Shown piece by piece: positions 1-8,456 of a stretch of 27,606 nt of DNA (position 1 is the stretch's first letter; each line of letters opens with the position of its first letter). Source of the DNA: Sulfuritalea sp. Lineage in GTDB: Bacteria; Pseudomonadota; Gammaproteobacteria; Burkholderiales; Rhodocyclaceae. Location: positions 1 to 27,606 of the forward strand of contig JALNZB010000040.1 in the NCBI GenBank assembly GCA_023229545.1, in the 5' to 3' direction. The position numbers were made by a program, and so were the translations under genes. The notes beneath the pieces were generated by a model. That model saw only the letters and a list, made by a program, of their open reading frames with translations, was not told where the DNA came from and made no database searches.

Positions 1-2240
1 AAAATATCGAACTGGAGAGCGCCAGGGCCGCAGCGGATAAAGCCAGCCTCGCCAAATCGGATTTCCTCTCCAACATGAGCCACGAGATCCGCACCCCGAT
101 GAACGCCATCATCGGCATGTCCCACCTGGCACTGAAGACCGAGATGACGCCGCGCCAGCGCGACTACGTCAAGAAGATCCAGGGTTCCAGCCAACATCTG
201 CTCAGCATCATCAACGATATTCTCGACTTCTCGAAGATCGAGGCGGGCAAGCTGACGGTTGAGCACACCGAGTTCGAACTGGAAAAAGTGCTCAACAACG
301 TATCCAACCTCATCGCCGAAAAGACCTCCGCCAAAGGGCTGGAGCTGGTTTTCGACATCGACAGGAACGTGCCGTCGAGGCTGATCGGCGATCCACTGCG
401 GCTGGGGCAGATACTTATCAACTACAGCAACAATGCCGTCAAATTCACCGAGCAGGGCGAGGTCGACATCGCTATTCGTCTCAAGGAACAGACCGACAAG
501 GAGGTTCTGCTCTACTGCACCGTGCGCGATACCGGCATCGGCCTGACGGCGGAGCAGATGGGGCGCTTGTTCCAAAGTTTTTCGCAGGGCGACAGCTCGA
601 CCACCCGCGAATTTGGCGGCACCGGCCTCGGTCTGGTCATTTCCAAAAAACTGGCCGAACTGATGGGCGGAGAGGTGGGCGTAGATAGCGAACTTGGCCA
701 CGGCAGCACCTTCTGGTTCACCGCGCGTTTGGGCAAGGGCGTCGGCCAGCAGCGCAGACTGGCGCTGTCGACCGACTTGCAGGGCAAGCGCGTGCTGGTG
801 GTGGACGACAACGAGAGCGCCCGCCTGGTGCTGGGCGACCTGCTCCGCAACATGAACCTCAAGGTTGACCGAGCCGAGTCGGGCAAGGCGGCCATCGGCG
901 CCGTGGATCGCGCCGAGGCGGAGGGCATGCCCTACGAAATCGTGTTCCTTGACTGGCACATGCCGGGCATGAATGGCAATGAGACAGCCAGACGGCTGAG
1001 GGAGCTTCCGCTTCGCCGCATGCCGCACATCATGATGGTGACCGCTTACGGCCACGAGGAAGTGATCAAGGGCGCGGAGGATGCGGGTATCGAGGATGTA
1101 CTGATCAAGCCGGTCAATGCCTCGACGCTGTTCGATGGCGTGGTACGCATGCTGGGAGGCATTGTTGATGGCGCGCGGACCGCCGCAGACCTGCCGACCG
1201 ATACCTTTGAGCAGCTCGCCACCATCCAGGGTGCGCGCATCCTGCTGGTTGATGACAACGACCTTAACCAGGAAGTTGCCACCGAACTTCTGACGGACGC
1301 CGGTTTCGTCATCGATGTAGCCGAGAACGGTCGGATCGCGGTGGACAAAATCAGGGCGACCGCTTACGACATCGTGCTGATGGACATGCAGATGCCGGTA
1401 ATGGACGGCGTGACGGCGACCCGCGAGATTCGCAAGGAGGCGCGCTTCAAGGATCTGCCGGTGGTGGCGATGACCGCCAACGCCATGCAGGGCGACCGAG
1501 ACCGCTGCATGGCGGCGGGGATGAACGATCACGTAGCCAAGCCCATCGAGCCCGAAGACTTGTGGAAGATGCTGCTGAAATGGATCAAGCCGCGGCACTC
1601 GCCAGCAGCCGTAGCGTCTGCGACACGGTCGAGGCCGCAGGCGGCGCACGATATTGCGCTGCCGTCCGACATCAAGGGACTGGATATCGCCAACGGCTTG
1701 CGCCGCGTGCTTGGCAAGAAGCCGCTCTACCTCTCGATGCTGCGCAAGTTTGTCGTCGGGCAACAATCGGTGGTGGTGGAAATTCGCGCGGCGCTGGCGG
1801 ACAACTTATGGGACACCGCAGAACGACTCGCCCACACCCTAAAGGGCGTTGCCGGAAACATTGGCGCCAGCGGCCTGCAGCAATTGACAGAGAAGCTCGA
1901 GATCGCGATCAAGGAGCGCCGTCCGCGCAAGGAGATCGATGCTCGTCTCGACGACGTGAAAGGTCCCCTCAAAACTCTTATCGCGCAACTGAAGCAGCAA
2001 CTGCCTGCGGTACGGGGCGAAACGATGATCAAGGTCGATCGGAAAAAACTTGAGGCGGTCTCCGCCAAGTTGAAGGACTTGCTGACCAACGACGACGCGG
2101 AGGCCGTTGACGTGTTGGATGCAAATGCGGACCTGCTTAACGCGGCCTTCCCCACCCACTATCGCTCGCTCGCCGACAGCATCCGATCATTTGACTTCGA
2201 GGCCGCACTTGCAACGCTAAGGGCCGCCACCAAGACATAG
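1..2240 (+). CDS. Hybrid histidine kinase, HK-REC-REC-Hpt (5' end outside window)
   Basis: C-terminal part of a large hybrid sensor kinase of a multistep phosphorelay. The frame is open to the left edge and reads through a coiled segment (NIELESARAAADKASLAKSD) straight into the H-box, so the Met at base 75 is internal and the sensory N-terminus is missing. Counting from that Met, the HisKA H-box SHEIRTPMN has His3. The ATPase domain shows the N-box NYSNNAVKF near 116, DTGIGL near 152 and GGTGLGL near 181. Two receivers follow, with acceptor Asp293 (FLDWHMPGMNG) and Asp437 (LMDMQMPVMDG). A C-terminal Hpt domain has His587 (LAHTLKGVAG). All phosphotransfer residues are intact. This is the BarA/TorS-like tripartite architecture with an extra receiver. 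The gene lies 17 bases upstream of a second hybrid kinase, so the two are probably co-transcribed. The signal is unknown. Confidence 0.93.
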   Translation, partial: NIELESARAAADKASLAKSDFLSNMSHEIRTPMNAIIGMSHLALKTEMTPRQRDYVKKIQGSSQHLLSIINDILDFSKIEAGKLTVEHTEFELEKVLNNVSNLIAEKTSAKGLELVFDIDRNVPSRLIGDPLRLGQILINYSNNAVKFTEQGEVDIAIRLKEQTDKEVLLYCTVRDTGIGLTAEQMGRLFQSFSQGDSSTTREFGGTGLGLVISKKLAELMGGEVGVDSELGHGSTFWFTARLGKGVGQQRRLALSTDLQGKRVLVVDDNESARLVLGDLLRNMNLKVDRAESGKAAIGAVDRAEAEGMPYEIVFLDWHMPGMNGNETARRLRELPLRRMPHIMMVTAYGHEEVIKGAEDAGIEDVLIKPVNASTLFDGVVRMLGGIVDGARTAADLPTDTFEQLATIQGARILLVDDNDLNQEVATELLTDAGFVIDVAENGRIAVDKIRATAYDIVLMDMQMPVMDGVTATREIRKEARFKDLPVVAMTANAMQGDRDRCMAAGMNDHVAKPIEPEDLWKMLLKWIKPRHSPAAVASATRSRPQAAHDIALPSDIKGLDIANGLRRVLGKKPLYLSMLRKFVVGQQSVVVEIRAALADNLWDTAERLAHTLKGVAGNIGASGLQQLTEKLEIAIKERRPRKEIDARLDDVKGPLKTLIAQLKQQLPAVRGETMIKVDRKKLEAVSAKLKDLLTNDDAEAVDVLDANADLLNAAFPTHYRSLADSIRSFDFEAALATLRAATKT

Positions 2241-2257
2241 GCCTGAAAGGAAGCCCC

Positions 2258-4348
2258 ATGGACGGACTCGATTTAACGGAAAGGGCCGCGATACTGGTGG
2301 TCGACGACACACCGGACAATCTGGTCCTGATGAGTAACCTGCTCAAGAACGACTACACGGTGAAAATTGCCAACAGTGGTCAGAAGGCGCTGAAGATAGC
2401 GGCCTCGGACTCGCCACCGGACCTGATCCTGCTCGACATCATGATGCCCGACATGGACGGCTACGAGGTGTGCCACCGACTCAAGAACGACCCCAGAACG
2501 ATGAATATCCCAGTGATCTTCCTTACCGCCAAAGCTCAAATGGAGGATGAGAAGAAAGGGCTGGAACTCGGCGCAGTCGACTACATCACCAAGCCAATCA
2601 ACCCATCCATCGTCATGGCGCGCGTGAAGAATCATCTGGCGCTGAAAGCCATGACCGACTTTCTGCGCGACCAGAACGACTTTCTCGAACGCGAGGTGAA
2701 CAAGCGCACGCACGAGTTGATGGCAAGCCGACAGATTGCAGTCAAGAACATGCAGCTTGAGGAGGCGAGCCGGATGAAGTCCGAGTTCCTCGCCAACATG
2801 TCGCACGAGCTGAGAACGCCGCTGAACGCCATCATCGGCTTCTCCGAGGTGCTCAAGGATGGGCTGCTGGGCGAACTGGCGCCACAACAGAAGGAATACG
2901 TCAATGATATTTTCACCAGCGGAAACCATCTGCTGTCGCTGATCAACGACATCCTCGACCTCTCGAAAGTAGAGGCCGGCAAAATGACGCTGGAGCTGGA
3001 ACCGCAGCAAGCGGCGACGCTGGTTCAGTCCAGCCTGCAAGTGGTGCGCGAGAAGGCTATGGCACACCACTTGCACCTGACCGCCGAGGTTGCGGAAGAT
3101 ATGGATGAGTTGGGCGACGTTTGGCTGGACCAGCGCAAGGCCAAGCAGATTCTCTATAACCTGCTGTCGAACGCCGTCAAGTTCACTCCCGAAAGCGGCG
3201 AAGTGCGTGTCACGGTGCGCCGCGTCGGGCGCGAGGTCGTGCCGGACGGCTGCTTCGAGTACTACCTGGAACTGGCCGTGAGCGACACCGGCATCGGCAT
3301 CTGCGCCAAAGATCAGGTGCGGCTATTCCAACCGTTTAACCAGATCGACAGCACACTGGCGCGTCGCTATGCCGGCACGGGTCTTGGTTTGGCAATGGTG
3401 AAGCGGCTAGCCGAATTGCACGGCGGGGCGGTGGCCCTCCAAAGCACGCCAGGAAAGGGGGCGACGTTCACGGTTTGGCTACCATGGCGTACCGAATGTG
3501 ACCCACCAGGGGATAAGCCGGTCGACGCCGACGTGGTGTCGGCGTCAGTCTGCGTCAGCGCAGGCGCCGCCTACGTCGAACCTGCTCCCGGTGTCGGCCA
3601 ACCCCTGGCCCTGGTTATCGAGGACGACGACCAGGCGGCCGAACTTCTGCGCTTGCAACTGGACGGCGCCGGATTCCGCGTCGTTCGCACCGCCACGGCC
3701 GAAGCCGCATTGCAACTGGCAGCACATGAGTGTCCCGATCTCGTCACCCTCGACATCATGCTGCCCGGCATGGACGGTTGGGACTTCCTGAAGCGCTTCA
3801 AGCGATATCCGCAATATGCGGGGGTGCCGGTGGTCATCGTTTCCATTGTCGCCGACAGGAATCGCGGCTTGTCGCTGGGCGCCAGCCAAGTGCTGCAAAA
3901 GCCGGTCAGCCGCAAGGAGCTTGCCCGCGCACTGGCCGCAGCCGGAATCCCAGCGGGCACCAACGACAAGCAACGCACGGTGCTGGTGGTGGACGACGAC
4001 CCCAAGGCGGTGAAGCTGCTTGGCTCCTATCTGAACTCTGCCGGCTATCGAGTGCTCTCCGCCATCAACTGGCAGGAGGGCATCGACCTGGCGCGGGGCC
4101 AGACGCCGGACCTGATCGTGCTCGACCTGTTGATGCCGGAGGTAAACGGCTTCGAGGTCGTGGAGGCATTGAAAAGGGACGCTGTGATGGCGATGATTCC
4201 GATCATCATCGTCACCGCGAAACAGATGAGCGCCGAGGATCACGCCCGGCTCACCGGTGACGTGATGAAGGTGATCGAGAAGTCGGAGTTCGACCAGGGC
4301 CAATTCATCGGCGAGGTGCGACGGGCGATGATCTGGAAGGGCCGATGA
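2258..4348 (+). CDS. Hybrid histidine kinase, REC-HK-REC-REC
   Basis: Soluble 696-residue hybrid kinase with no membrane segment. Domain order: receiver 1 (LLDIMMPDMDG, Asp60), a short helical linker, HisKA (MSHELRTPLN, His183), HATPase (N-box NLLSNAVKFTP, DTGIGI, GTGLGL at 373-378), receiver 2 (TLDIMLPGMDG, Asp499) and receiver 3 (VLDLLMPEVNG, Asp623). The acidic pockets (VDD, EDDD, VDDD) are present in all three receivers. Having receivers on both sides of the kinase core suggests it is controlled by phosphorylation from another kinase rather than by a periplasmic ligand. The Hpt domain of the upstream gene is a plausible donor or partner, but that is inference. The start ATG has an AAAGGA-like ribosome site 7-8 bases upstream. 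The stop lies one base before the next gene. Confidence 0.94.
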   Translation: MDGLDLTERAAILVVDDTPDNLVLMSNLLKNDYTVKIANSGQKALKIAASDSPPDLILLDIMMPDMDGYEVCHRLKNDPRTMNIPVIFLTAKAQMEDEKKGLELGAVDYITKPINPSIVMARVKNHLALKAMTDFLRDQNDFLEREVNKRTHELMASRQIAVKNMQLEEASRMKSEFLANMSHELRTPLNAIIGFSEVLKDGLLGELAPQQKEYVNDIFTSGNHLLSLINDILDLSKVEAGKMTLELEPQQAATLVQSSLQVVREKAMAHHLHLTAEVAEDMDELGDVWLDQRKAKQILYNLLSNAVKFTPESGEVRVTVRRVGREVVPDGCFEYYLELAVSDTGIGICAKDQVRLFQPFNQIDSTLARRYAGTGLGLAMVKRLAELHGGAVALQSTPGKGATFTVWLPWRTECDPPGDKPVDADVVSASVCVSAGAAYVEPAPGVGQPLALVIEDDDQAAELLRLQLDGAGFRVVRTATAEAALQLAAHECPDLVTLDIMLPGMDGWDFLKRFKRYPQYAGVPVVIVSIVADRNRGLSLGASQVLQKPVSRKELARALAAAGIPAGTNDKQRTVLVVDDDPKAVKLLGSYLNSAGYRVLSAINWQEGIDLARGQTPDLIVLDLLMPEVNGFEVVEALKRDAVMAMIPIIIVTAKQMSAEDHARLTGDVMKVIEKSEFDQGQFIGEVRRAMIWKGR

Positions 4349-4349
4349 C

Positions 4350-4718
4350 ATGGCGCGCATCCTGATTGTCGAAGACAATGCCGCCAACATGAAGCTGACG
4401 GTACTCCTGCTGGAAAGGGAGAACCATGAAATCCTCCAGGCGGTGGACGCCGAGGAAGCAATACGTCTCGCCCACGCGCGGTTGCCAAAACTGATCCTGA
4501 TGGATATGCAACTGCCCGGCATGGATGGCCTGACGGCCACTCGCCTGCTCAAAAGCGACGCCGCGACGCGCGACATCAAGATCGTGGCGCTGACCGCCCT
4601 CGCCATGAGGGGCGACCGTGAAAAGATCGAGGCCGCCGGCTGCGACGGCTACATCGCCAAGCCGATTCGCTACCAGGAATTCCTGAAAGTGGTGGGCGAG
4701 ATGGTTGCGGGGAATTGA
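4350..4718 (+). CDS. Single-domain response regulator (CheY/DivK-like receiver)
   Basis: A 122-residue protein that is only a receiver domain: acidic pair in LIVEDNAANM, acceptor Asp52 in LMDMQLPGMDG, Thr in VALTALAM and the conserved Lys in YIAKPI. It has no output domain, so it acts by protein-protein contact or as a phosphate shuttle. The VEDNAANMKL start and the QLPGMDG acceptor loop resemble DivK-type receivers that accompany hybrid kinases. It begins one base after the stop of the REC-HK-REC-REC kinase, so it is almost certainly translated from the same message and is likely a terminal or intermediate acceptor of that relay. Its output partner is not visible in the window. Confidence 0.92.
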   Translation: MARILIVEDNAANMKLTVLLLERENHEILQAVDAEEAIRLAHARLPKLILMDMQLPGMDGLTATRLLKSDAATRDIKIVALTALAMRGDREKIEAAGCDGYIAKPIRYQEFLKVVGEMVAGN

Positions 4719-5098
4719 GCGGCAACGTCCTGCCAGCGATGTACGTTGCGGACGCGGTACAGCACCGTCGCCAGAAAACGCAGGAAATACCGGATCAGGG
4801 TTCGCATGGTGTGTCGCTTCATGAGGGGCACGTCACATCCTGAGGTAAAGCCTGGCAATTGTCTGGACGGTGACGTACAGAACATGGCTGCCACGCGATG
4901 TGGTGCGCAATAGTCGGCGCTGGCGGGACGGCGGCAACCGGGCAGGCTGTGGTGATATGTGTACCAATGTGCCGACCTCAGCCGTGAGTCGAGGTGCCGA
5001 CCTCGGCCCGGCTTTGTGCGCGGCCGAACAGACAGCCCGGCTTGCGGGCGCTACTCTGAAATCATTCGCCACCGTGTGCCGCCTCTATCCTGAATATC
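4719..5098. other. Non-coding gap of about 380 bases, possibly with gene debris
   Basis: No convincing intact gene. The minus strand carries a 74-codon open frame (4670-4894). Its inner part, MRTLIRYFLRFLATVLYRVR, resembles the N-terminus of Aas-type acyltransferases (E. coli Aas has a VLYRVRV stretch), but it stops after a few dozen residues with no acyltransferase HX4D motif. The direct repeat GCCGACCTC occurs twice near 4970-5005, the second copy forming a small GAGGT/ACCTC hairpin. No T-run terminator follows the receiver gene and no clear promoter was found for the downstream protease. Confidence 0.4.
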
Positions 5099-6055
5099 AT
5101 GGACATTCAAAAGAAATTCGCAACGGGTACATTGGGTATCTGGTTCCATCTCGCTCAGGCGGCGCGTTTCATATTCTGGCTGGTGCTGATCGGATTCCTG
5201 CTACTGCAAGTGCTCGACCGTGGCGATACGACTCAAAAGAAGCGCGATGCCTTGATCGGTCAATTCCAGAACGAGCGCAAGTCGCGGGTGATCGCGCTGA
5301 TTCACCGCCAGGAAAGCCGTAGCATCCTGGGAGTACCGGTGTCGGGCAACATCAACATCGAAGACTCCGAGGCTGTGCTGCGCGCGATCCGGCTCACCCC
5401 CGACGACCATCCCATCGATCTGATTCTGCATACGCCGGGTGGCCTGATTCTCGCCGCCGAGCAGATTTCAAAGGCACTGGTCGAGCACAAAGGCAAGGTC
5501 ACGGTATTCATTCCCCACTACGCCATGAGCGGCGGCACCCTTATTGCCCTTGCCGCCGACGAGATCGTCATGGACCGCAATGCCGTGCTCGGCCCCGTCG
5601 ATCCGCAAATTGGCGACATGCCAGCGGCTTCGATTCTCATGGTGTTGAAACTCAAAAAGCCGCAGAACATCAGCGACGAGACGATCATCATGGCCGATAT
5701 CGCGACGAAAGCCCGCTTCCAGGTCGCCAGCTTCGTTACCGAGATATTGACCAAACGTCTGTCGAATGAGAAGGCTGCGGAATTGGCGGTGGCCCTGAGC
5801 GATGGGCGCTGGACGCACGACTTCCCGTTCACAGTGCCGTTCGCCAGGCAACTCGGTCTGCCGATTACCACCGAGATGCCGCGTATAGTGTATGAATTGA
5901 TGGATTTGTATCCGCAGACAAACGCACGCCGGCCTTCGGTGATCTACGTGCCGATCCGGGGCTTCGGTGAAAGCAAGGGCGAACTTGCCCCTCCGGGGCA
6001 CGCCAACCCCGCTCCCAATCCTGCGCAAAGTCCACCCCAAAGTCCTGGCAACTAG
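5099..6055 (+). CDS. Membrane-anchored SDH/Clp-fold serine protease (SppA-like)
   Basis: A 318-residue protein of the SDH-type proteinase family (Clp/crotonase fold, related to SppA signal peptide peptidase). A hydrophobic helix at about residues 16-39 (ARFIFWLVLIGFLLLQVL) anchors it in the inner membrane. The fold is marked by LHTPGGLILAAEQI, which forms the oxyanion-side loop, then HYAMSGGTLIALAADEIVMD with probable nucleophile Ser144, and LGPVDPQIGDMPA. The C-terminus is a Pro-rich tail (about residues 300-318). Family members are thought to clear membrane or signal-peptide fragments; the substrate here is unknown. The ATG at 5099 lacks a clear Shine-Dalgarno sequence but gives the expected short N-terminus before the anchor. 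The next gene starts 23 bases downstream, so the pair may form a small operon. Confidence 0.88.
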   Translation: MDIQKKFATGTLGIWFHLAQAARFIFWLVLIGFLLLQVLDRGDTTQKKRDALIGQFQNERKSRVIALIHRQESRSILGVPVSGNINIEDSEAVLRAIRLTPDDHPIDLILHTPGGLILAAEQISKALVEHKGKVTVFIPHYAMSGGTLIALAADEIVMDRNAVLGPVDPQIGDMPAASILMVLKLKKPQNISDETIIMADIATKARFQVASFVTEILTKRLSNEKAAELAVALSDGRWTHDFPFTVPFARQLGLPITTEMPRIVYELMDLYPQTNARRPSVIYVPIRGFGESKGELAPPGHANPAPNPAQSPPQSPGN

Positions 6056-6078
6056 AACCCGCCGCACCGGACCGACGC

Positions 6079-6756
6079 TTGAATCTCGACACGCAAAATC
6101 CGCATCGACACACGCCGGCAACGGTGATCCTGGTGCCCGGCTTGTGGACGCCCGCCGCGATATTCATGTTGCATGGTCGCTGGCTACAGCGGCGTGGCTA
6201 TCGCGTGCTGCGCTTCGGCTACCCCAGCGTGCGCGCCACGCTGTCGCAGAACGCGCAGGCGCTGAGACGCCATATCGCAGGGACGAGCGGGGCCGACATC
6301 CATCTCGTCGGCCACAGTCTCGGCGGCCTGGTCATCCTCGACATGCTGCGGCAGGAAGCCGATCCGCGTTTGCGCCGGGCAGTCCTTCTCGGCACGCCTT
6401 GTGTAGACAGCCACTGCGCGCAACGGCTGACCAGGGTAGCCGGGATGCCCGCACTGCTGGGGCGCTCCATCGGCGAATGGCTGTCGCGCGCACCCGGCGC
6501 CCGGATCGCGCCGTGGTCCGGCATGGACATCGGGGTGCTGGCCGGTACGCGCAGCGTCGGCCTGGGCCGTATCGTGCCCGACCTGCCGCGCCCCAACGAC
6601 GGCGTGGTGACGCTGGCGGAGACGCAACTGCCGGGCGCCACGGACTTCATCGCACTGCCGGTGGCGCACTCGGAGATGCTCGCCTCGCGGCGCTGTGCCG
6701 GGCAAATCGCGGCGTTCCTGGAAACAGGCCGTTTTGTGCACCGCGAACAGCGTTAA
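6079..6756 (+). CDS. Alpha/beta hydrolase, lipase/esterase-like
   Basis: A 225-residue alpha/beta hydrolase. The first strand and oxyanion region are ATVILVPGLWTPAAIF, and the nucleophile elbow is VGHSLGGLVIL with Ser80. A late His is seen in PVAHSEML, and candidate acids lie between, for example DGVVTLAE. The overall shape resembles PGAP1/DUF676-type lipases, and the short lid argues for a small ester or lipid substrate. There is no signal peptide, so it is probably cytoplasmic. Translation must start at TTG 6079 or another weak codon, because the first ATG (6166) would delete the VILVPG strand. It sits 23 bases behind the SDH-type protease and converges on the zinc-protease gene, with only 11 bases between the stops. 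Confidence 0.82.
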   Translation: MNLDTQNPHRHTPATVILVPGLWTPAAIFMLHGRWLQRRGYRVLRFGYPSVRATLSQNAQALRRHIAGTSGADIHLVGHSLGGLVILDMLRQEADPRLRRAVLLGTPCVDSHCAQRLTRVAGMPALLGRSIGEWLSRAPGARIAPWSGMDIGVLAGTRSVGLGRIVPDLPRPNDGVVTLAETQLPGATDFIALPVAHSEMLASRRCAGQIAAFLETGRFVHREQR

Positions 6757-6767
6757 GAACTTCGGAT

Positions 6768-8456
6768 TCAGTCCGGTCGAAACTGCTTGCGGTATTGGAA
6801 GGCTGCGTCGAACAGACTGGCACCTTGGGCGACATCGGGATTGGCGTCGATCAGCCGGTCGAGCCACGCCGAAGTGTCGTTCAGCGGCCACTTGTGGGCA
6901 AGGTCGTGGCGCAGGGTGCTGATGCGGCGGGCCAGATCCAGCCATCGACCGGGCACAGCCTGCTTCAGGTAAAGCAGTGAGCTGATATCGGCCAGAGCTT
7001 CACCCCAGGTTTCTACCGCACCACTTTTCACCACCGACAAATAGCCCTCGACGCTCATGTCATCATGCTTGTAGGCGTCGGGCAGAACCTTGTCGAAACG
7101 CCGCAGGACATAGGCTTCGCGCTGCTCGACGCAATGGGTCACCTCGTGCACGGACATCGCGCGCAGCACCGCCGGCATGTCCCGTTCGCTGATTCCGGCG
7201 AAAAACTGCGTCAAGCCGTCTTCCGGTCGCGTGTTGAAAAACACCACGCAGGTATTGGTGCCGATGTTAAGACCTGCTGCCAACAGCGGGTGCGTCAGTC
7301 CTTCCTTTTGCGCATCCAGCACTTCCAGCTTCATGCCCTCGGCGCGAACCAGGCCACCGATGTCGTCCAGCGCCTGGCGGAACTGGCCTTCCGTGGGATA
7401 GCCTACCGCAGGGAGAAGCAGGGCCAGCGCGCCGCGCCGGGCTTCCTTGTCGAGCGCCGCCAATGCAGCAACGCGCTGGTAGAAACGCGGTAGATCGCGA
7501 TTTTCCTGGTCGAGCAGAGCCTCGAACGCCGGCACCAGTTCGCTGTAAAGCGAGAGAGACACGAGTTTGGCGTTATTGAGATCCTCGCCAAAGAACTTGT
7601 CATAGCCGGTATGGCCGCCCCAGCTTGCCTTCAGATCGGCGTAATCGCGCCGCAGGGTGTTTAGCAGCTCGGCCTTGGCGTGTCGTCGCTGTTCGACGGA
7701 ATCAGCAATCTTGTAGAGCGCGTGAAACTTCAGGCGGTAATCGCGCATCAGCCCGGCAAAAGCCGCCTTGCGCAGCCGCTGCGCCTCGAAGGCGGTGCGC
7801 TGGTCGAGCGCGGTATGGCTCGCCAGCCAGCGTCGCATGCCTTCGTTTTCCACCGCCGTGGCGAAGGACTCGTTGAACAGCGAATCGTCCTGGACAAAAA
7901 CGAGCTGGTGCGCCAGTTCATGAAACACGGTGCGCGCGACTTCCGGCGTACCGAGGCGCAAAAAAGTGCTCAGCACCGGGTCGTCGAAATAACCCAGAGT
8001 GGAGTAGGCGGGAACGCCGCCGATATAGGTGTCGTAACCCTCCTCGCGCAGTTCCGCAGCGAGGCGTTCGGCGTCCTGCCGGTCGTAGTAGCCACGGTAG
8101 CTCACGCAGCCAACCATCAACATGCACCAGCGCTTGGACTCCAGCGAAAACTCGGGCGCGGCGAACACGTTCCACACCACGTAGGGGCGCCCAACATCGG
8201 CGTAGGTGCGATAGCTGTTGTTGTCGGGCAGGCCCAGTTCGCGGCTGGCAAACTCGCGTATGGCCTGCACCTCCTCAAGTTTCTTTCTGAGCGCCGGATC
8301 GCTCGCCGGATCGCGCACGACATCGCTGATCGGCTGCGTGGCACGCATCACATCGAGGTGCCCGCCCATTGCCTGGACGTAGTAGCCGAGGTTGCTGCAG
8401 CCGGCCAGCAGGACAGCCAGCATGAGCGGCAAGATGGAAGTTCGGAACGTGTACAT
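6768..8456 (-). CDS. Lipoprotein with two zinc-protease domains (PF10023-type aminopeptidase plus second HExxH domain)
   Basis: A predicted 562-residue outer-envelope lipoprotein. Starting at the ATG at 8456, the first 20 residues form a classical type II signal, ending in LPLMLAVLLAGC with lipidated Cys20. Residues about 21-350 match the 'predicted aminopeptidase' family (PF10023): GYYVQAMGGHLDVM, WCMLMVGCVSYRGYY, YSTLGYFDDPVLS, the metal site FHELAHQ (HExxH at 179-183) and NESFATAVENEG supplying the downstream Glu. The family is usually about 350 residues. Here a further ~210 residues follow, with a second site VHEVTHC (HExxH at 437-441) and WGEALADI (Glu486, Asp490) as candidate third ligands. 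The frame stays open to 8741, but that extension is not signal-like; an ATG at 8522 behind an AGGTGG sequence is an alternative start. It is transcribed divergently from the PAS kinase gene. Confidence 0.85.
   Translation of the reverse strand: MYTFRTSILPLMLAVLLAGCSNLGYYVQAMGGHLDVMRATQPISDVVRDPASDPALRKKLEEVQAIREFASRELGLPDNNSYRTYADVGRPYVVWNVFAAPEFSLESKRWCMLMVGCVSYRGYYDRQDAERLAAELREEGYDTYIGGVPAYSTLGYFDDPVLSTFLRLGTPEVARTVFHELAHQLVFVQDDSLFNESFATAVENEGMRRWLASHTALDQRTAFEAQRLRKAAFAGLMRDYRLKFHALYKIADSVEQRRHAKAELLNTLRRDYADLKASWGGHTGYDKFFGEDLNNAKLVSLSLYSELVPAFEALLDQENRDLPRFYQRVAALAALDKEARRGALALLLPAVGYPTEGQFRQALDDIGGLVRAEGMKLEVLDAQKEGLTHPLLAAGLNIGTNTCVVFFNTRPEDGLTQFFAGISERDMPAVLRAMSVHEVTHCVEQREAYVLRRFDKVLPDAYKHDDMSVEGYLSVVKSGAVETWGEALADISSLLYLKQAVPGRWLDLARRISTLRHDLAHKWPLNDTSAWLDRLIDANPDVAQGASLFDAAFQYRKQFRPD

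Noticed and set aside
3545..4606. 353-codon minus-strand frame across the kinase and receiver genes
   Set aside because: It covers three intact receiver domains on the plus strand and its translation has no family features.
5967..6980. 337-codon plus-strand frame overlapping the alpha/beta hydrolase
   Set aside because: Arg-rich out-of-frame translation of the hydrolase and of the opposite-strand zinc-protease gene.
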